From: Rikenellaceae bacterium DTU049
GTDB lineage: Bacteria > Bacteroidota > Bacteroidia > Bacteroidales > DTU049
Assembly: GCA_001513285.1 (NCBI GenBank)
Contig: LFTI01000055.1
Span: forward strand, 1-49,994
Reading direction: 5' to 3'
DNA length: 49,994 bases
The notes under the pieces are model-generated. The model saw nothing but the letters and a program-made list of their open reading frames with translations. It was not told where the DNA came from and searched no databases. The translations under genes and the position numbers were made by a program. Shown piece by piece: positions 46,922-49,994 of the stretch. Within the stretch, counting starts at the first letter, position 1; every line of letters begins with the position of its first letter.

Positions 46922-47578
46922 TTAACTTTCAAAAAATCTAGAATACCAGTTTTCTGGATCTAAATGCCATTGATCTAATATAGGTAAAACATCATCAGAT
47001 ATATACTTGTTTGCAATAGCATTAGGCAACAAATGTGGATAATCTGCTAATGAATAAACTTCTATATTGTTTTGTTTAAATTCATTCTCTACCCATGAGA
47101 AAGCATATGAAAAAATAGATACCAATCCTATAACATTACAATTAGCATCTATAATTGCATTAATAGCATTTCTACTACTTTTACCAGTAGATATTAAATC
47201 CTCTACAACGATGACATTTTGTTTTTCTGGTAGAAATCCTTCAATCTGATTATGTAATCCATGCTCTTTAGCCTGTGAACGAACATAGATAAATGGCTTG
47301 TTTAGCAAATGAGCTAAAAGAGTTCCCATAGGTATACCAGCAGTAGCCACGCCAGCAATATAATCTAAATCATCAAATTTTTCTAATACTAAATCTTTTA
47401 AAAAATTTGCTATTTGAGTACGATACTGGGGATAGCTTAATATTACTCTATTATCGCAGTAAATAGGCGACCTTAATCCTGATGTCCATGTAAAAGGATT
47501 TGCATAATTTAATTTTATTGCGTTAATTTGCAAAAGAATTTTACAGGTTTGCTCACAAATTTGCTTATTAAAAATCAT
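46922..47578 (-). CDS. pyrE: Orotate phosphoribosyltransferase
   Basis: From the ATG at 47578 the protein is 218 residues, with family blocks TSGLRSPIYCDNR, AGVATAGIPMG, and the PRPP-binding VIVVEDLISTGKSS. It makes OMP from orotate in pyrimidine synthesis. The start is 4 bases from the divergent NUDIX start; its likely -7 box (TATTTTTG, complement of 47603-47610) lies inside the NUDIX gene. Confidence 0.95.
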   Translation of the reverse strand: MIFNKQICEQTCKILLQINAIKLNYANPFTWTSGLRSPIYCDNRVILSYPQYRTQIANFLKDLVLEKFDDLDYIAGVATAGIPMGTLLAHLLNKPFIYVRSQAKEHGLHNQIEGFLPEKQNVIVVEDLISTGKSSRNAINAIIDANCNVIGLVSIFSYAFSWVENEFKQNNIEVYSLADYPHLLPNAIANKYISDDVLPILDQWHLDPENWYSRFFES

Positions 47579-47582
47579 AATA

Positions 47583-48212
47583 GTGATATATAAAATTTTC
47601 ATCAAAAATAAAATAATTTTAATTACTGATGATATTCATATTTTGAAGCACATAACAGATAGAGTGCTCATTAAGTATCAGCCTAATATTAATGAAATTA
47701 TAGATATTCTAAAAGATTTCTCTGATAATGATGTTTATCAACAGCTTATTCTTATTAGCTACGAATTAGAAACTTTTTATATAAAATTTTATAATTTATT
47801 CAAAGTCGTTTTAGGTGCAGGAGGTGTAGTCTTTAATGAAACTATGGATAAAATTTTATTTATTTTAAGAAATGGTGTTTGGGATTTGCCTAAAGGGAAA
47901 ATCGACTTTGGAGAAAGTGACGAAAAAGCTGCTATCAGAGAAGTGTGTGAAGAAACTGGCGTTTGCGACCTCACACTTATTAAAAGATTAGATCCTACAC
48001 TTCATATTTATTTCTCTAATAATGAAGCATACTTAAAAGAAACTCATTGGTTCAGTATGAAAGCTAAAGAAAATCAACCACTTATTCCACAAAAAGAAGA
48101 AAAAATCGAAGTAGTTCAATGGTTTACTACAGATGACATCAGAGCTAATTGGGATAATATGTTTCTAAGTATTAAAAGCCTTTTAGTATCAAATAATTTT
48201 TTTAAACTTTAA
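47583..48212 (+). CDS. NUDIX hydrolase
   Basis: The 209-residue protein has a complete NUDIX box, GKIDFGESDEKAAIREVCEETGV, following AGGVVFNE. An N-terminal ~70-residue extension beginning IYKIFIKNKIILITDD is typical of Bacteroidota members. The start is a GTG at 47583. Substrate is a nucleoside diphosphate derivative; which one is unknown. Divergent from pyrE with overlapping 5' regions. Confidence 0.88.
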   Translation: MIYKIFIKNKIILITDDIHILKHITDRVLIKYQPNINEIIDILKDFSDNDVYQQLILISYELETFYIKFYNLFKVVLGAGGVVFNETMDKILFILRNGVWDLPKGKIDFGESDEKAAIREVCEETGVCDLTLIKRLDPTLHIYFSNNEAYLKETHWFSMKAKENQPLIPQKEEKIEVVQWFTTDDIRANWDNMFLSIKSLLVSNNFFKL

Positions 48213-48248
48213 TTTCTTTTTGTTAAGAATTCCATTCTCATTTGCTTA

Positions 48249-48280
48249 TTTGCATATTAAATTATTTAGTTTTAATTTTG
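48249..48280 (+). promoter_or_regulatory. Promoter of the amidase gene
   Basis: TTTG at 48249-48252, exactly 20 bases, then TAATTTTG at 48273-48280; the ATG follows 26 bases later at 48307. Confidence 0.7.
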
Positions 48281-48306
48281 TAATTAAAGAATTTGTAAAA
48301 AATTAA

Positions 48307-49356
48307 ATGAAAAAGATATTAATAATTGTAGTTTTAATAAATTTATTTTTTAATTTATTTTCACAAAATTATATTGTAGTATTAGATGCTGGACATGGTG
48401 GCAAAGACCCTGGTGCGATATATGGAAATGTTAGAGAAAAAGATATCACTCTGTCAATGGCATTAGAAGTTGGGAAAATTTTAACGAATAAATATAATAA
48501 TCTAGAGGTAATATATACTCGCCAATCAGATATTTTCGTACCTTTGATAGAGCGTACTCGTATAGCTAATAAGGAACATGCTAATCTTTTTGTTTCTTTT
48601 CACGTTAATGCTTCTAAATCTCCTGAACCCAGTGGCTATGAAGTTTATGTGATGGGAAATGCTAAAGTAAAAGATTGGTTAGAAACTGCTATTGCTGAAA
48701 ACTCAGTTGCTATCTATGAAGATAATTATTTAGAATCTTATGATGGCATAGATCCTAACTCTACTGAAGGGTATATCGCTTTTTCTCTCTATCAAAATCA
48801 ATTTCTCGATAAGAGTTTAATTTTAGCTGATAAAGTTACTAGCAGCACTTTGCAAGTAGCTCCTTTTATGAATAGAGGAATAAAACAAGCTCCTTTTTTT
48901 GTACTCTACAAAGCTACAATGCCATCTATACTTATAGAAATGGGTTTTATAACCAATCAACAAGATAGGATATGGATAACTAATAAAGATAATCAAAAAA
49001 AAATAGCTAATAATATTGCTAATGCTATTGCAGATTATATAATAAATGTAGATAATTTTCCACTTGTAGAAAAAACAATTGCAGCAGATAAAGATACTAC
49101 TATCGCAGTTAGTAGTGAATTAATTTATTATATTCAATTTCTATCAAGCACAGAAAAACTTACATATAACCATAAAATATATAAAGATTTTCCATCTGAC
49201 TCTATTTCTTATTATTCTTTTAATAATGCATATAGATATATATATGGTCATTTTATTAATTTTAATCAAGCACGGGACAAATTAAATTATGTAAAACAAA
49301 AAGGATATAAAGATGCTTTCATCGTTAAATTTAAAGATGGGCAAAGAGTTTTTTAG
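48307..49356 (+). CDS. N-acetylmuramoyl-L-alanine amidase with C-terminal SPOR-like domain
   Basis: The 349-residue protein has a signal peptide (about 1-19), then an amidase_3 domain with VLDAGHGGKDPGA, SFHVNAS and ILIEMGFITN. It cuts peptidoglycan stem peptides from glycan strands. The C-terminal ~80 residues (YYIQFLSS... YVKQKGYKDAFIVKFKDG) resemble a SPOR domain, which binds denuded septal glycan and would place it at the division site. Confidence 0.9.
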   Translation: MKKILIIVVLINLFFNLFSQNYIVVLDAGHGGKDPGAIYGNVREKDITLSMALEVGKILTNKYNNLEVIYTRQSDIFVPLIERTRIANKEHANLFVSFHVNASKSPEPSGYEVYVMGNAKVKDWLETAIAENSVAIYEDNYLESYDGIDPNSTEGYIAFSLYQNQFLDKSLILADKVTSSTLQVAPFMNRGIKQAPFFVLYKATMPSILIEMGFITNQQDRIWITNKDNQKKIANNIANAIADYIINVDNFPLVEKTIAADKDTTIAVSSELIYYIQFLSSTEKLTYNHKIYKDFPSDSISYYSFNNAYRYIYGHFINFNQARDKLNYVKQKGYKDAFIVKFKDGQRVF

Positions 49357-49454
49357 AAATTTTATATCTTTTTAACATCCTTTTATTTATTACCAATATT
49401 GTCATTTATCAAAATATTATCAGGGCTAAAGCCCACACCTCTTTCTTTATTATT

Positions 49455-49571
49455 GATAAGTGATAAGTGATAAGTGATGGTGAGACTAAATGAAATGGTG
49501 AGAAAAATAATAGTTTTTTGTTAATTAACTTATAAACACTTTTATCTATCACTCATCACTCATCACTTATT
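49455..49571. repeat. Imperfect inverted repeat of 5-7 bp units
   Basis: Left arm 49455-49478, GATAAGTGATAAGTGATAAG then TGAT, pairs with right arm 49548-49571 at 21 of 24 positions, with a spacer of about 69 bases. Each arm is itself a short tandem of AAGTGAT/GAGTGAT units. Confidence 0.75.
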
Positions 49572-49628
49572 ACCTCTTTATTGTCTGAACCTTGATTTTT
49601 GGGATTAAAGGATTTTGGGATTGAATTT

Positions 49629-49728
49629 GTAATTTGTGCTCATTTGTGTATATTTGTGGATTAATAACAACAATTGGACAATTAAATATTAACCTAGATA
49701 ATTTACACACAATAAACATTATAGAACC
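49629..49728 (+). repeat. Dispersed 100-bp repeat, copy R
   Basis: The sequence matches the reverse complement of 5393-5492 at 86 of 100 positions with no gap by hand count. It contains ATTTGTGCTC, ATTTGTGTAT and ATTTGTGGAT in tandem (49632-49661). A related upstream block at about 49507-49556 matches about 5528-5576. Confidence 0.85.
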
Positions 49729-49908
49729 AATTGTTTCTACTTTATTAAAGAATGCTATTTCAATAATTATAATAATCTAAAATATTAAATATTTATCAAA
49801 TTATTTATATGAAATATAAATAATTTAATAGAAAAATATAAAATTTATTTTTAAAATTATATTTATATTAAAAAATATATTAATTTTGTAAAAAATATAA
49901 AAAAAATT

Positions 49909-49994
49909 ATGAAAAAATCAGTAATTATTTTGATCATGTTAATCTCATTATTAATGGGAAATATTTTAAATGCTCAGAACGTAGGCATCAGTGG
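49909..49994 (+). CDS. Secreted protein, N-terminal fragment at window edge
   Basis: Only 28 codons are present. They encode a signal peptide ending NILNAQ followed by NVGIS. TAATTTTG at 49881-49888 lies 20 bases before the ATG. The function cannot be told. Confidence 0.75.
   Translation, partial: MKKSVIILIMLISLLMGNILNAQNVGIS

Larger units (their letters stand above)
49357..49908. other. Intergenic region with dispersed repeat and palindrome
   Basis: This 552-base gap has no gene. It holds a long imperfect hairpin (49455-49571), the right copy of the dispersed repeat (49629-49728) and a TAATTTTG promoter box (49881-49888) before the last gene. Confidence 0.7.

Noticed and set aside
49632-49661. 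Possible CRISPR-like array of 10-mers
   Set aside because: The units are adjacent, only 10 bases long and three in number, with no spacers, and no cas gene was seen.

Overview
This is an AT-rich chromosomal segment of a member of the Bacteroidota, probably Bacteroidales or a close relative. Evidence: the 5' end of a 16S rRNA gene with a V1 stretch of the GAGGGGCAGCA type; two Type 9 secretion signs (a secreted protein with a C-terminal sorting domain and a PorT-like protein); several exact copies of the Bacteroidota promoter TTTG-N20-TAnnTTTG; no obvious Shine-Dalgarno sequences; and Bacteroidota-type ExbB/ExbD/TonB, porin and DUF families. The lineage call is inference from these features; no database search was possible.

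Layout. 1-600: 16S rRNA 5' end (minus strand), a purine-rich leader and two tandem duplicated rrn promoters. 0.6-6.1 kb (minus): radC, a T9SS cargo protein, porT-like gene, a polysaccharide flippase and a lone HSDR_N-type nuclease-fold protein, with one copy of a dispersed repeat at 5.4-5.5 kb. 6.3-9.3 kb (plus): lptB, purD and a membrane protein. 9.4-10.4 kb: first IS1595-like transposase gene. 10.5-12.7 kb: ECF sigma factor, zinc-finger anti-sigma factor, membrane-anchored CpxP/ZraP-like sensor and a secreted Cys/His/Met-tailed CpxP-like protein, together resembling a metal or envelope stress module. 12.8-21.9 kb (minus): a secreted protein and a trehalose cluster: trehalose-6-P synthase/phosphatase (broken by one frameshift), an unassigned HAD phosphatase, a beta-phosphoglucomutase/GH65 phosphorylase fusion, then a metallophosphoesterase and a polysaccharide deacetylase.

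22.2-26.5 kb: tryptophanase, tRNA-Gly and tRNA-Leu, an O-antigen ligase-like protein and a radical SAM/SPASM protein. 26.6-31.3 kb (plus): exbB-exbD-tonB, an M49-like lipoprotein and gpsA. 31.4-32.9 kb (minus): deoxynucleoside kinase, trmD and a Cys-rich DUF6485-like protein. 33.0-34.8 kb: second IS1595-like transposase gene beside a truncated 2-hydroxyacid dehydrogenase. 34.8-41.7 kb: mfd, a porin-like barrel, miaA and a secreted protein. 41.8-44.6 kb: an apparently acquired patch of visibly different composition with a WG-repeat protein, a tandem TonB_C protein and a decayed fragment. 44.8-49.4 kb: a small membrane protein, hutH, pyrE, a NUDIX hydrolase and a SPOR-tailed cell-wall amidase. 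The second copy of the dispersed repeat and the start of another secreted protein close the window.

Most of the window is ordinary housekeeping. The best leads are the two full-length transposase genes that each lack a different catalytic Asp at the same alignment column, the sigma/anti-sigma/ZraP-like/Cys-rich module, the trehalose synthesis-plus-phosphorolysis cluster with its single-base frameshift, and a 100-bp repeat present in inverted orientation 44 kb apart.
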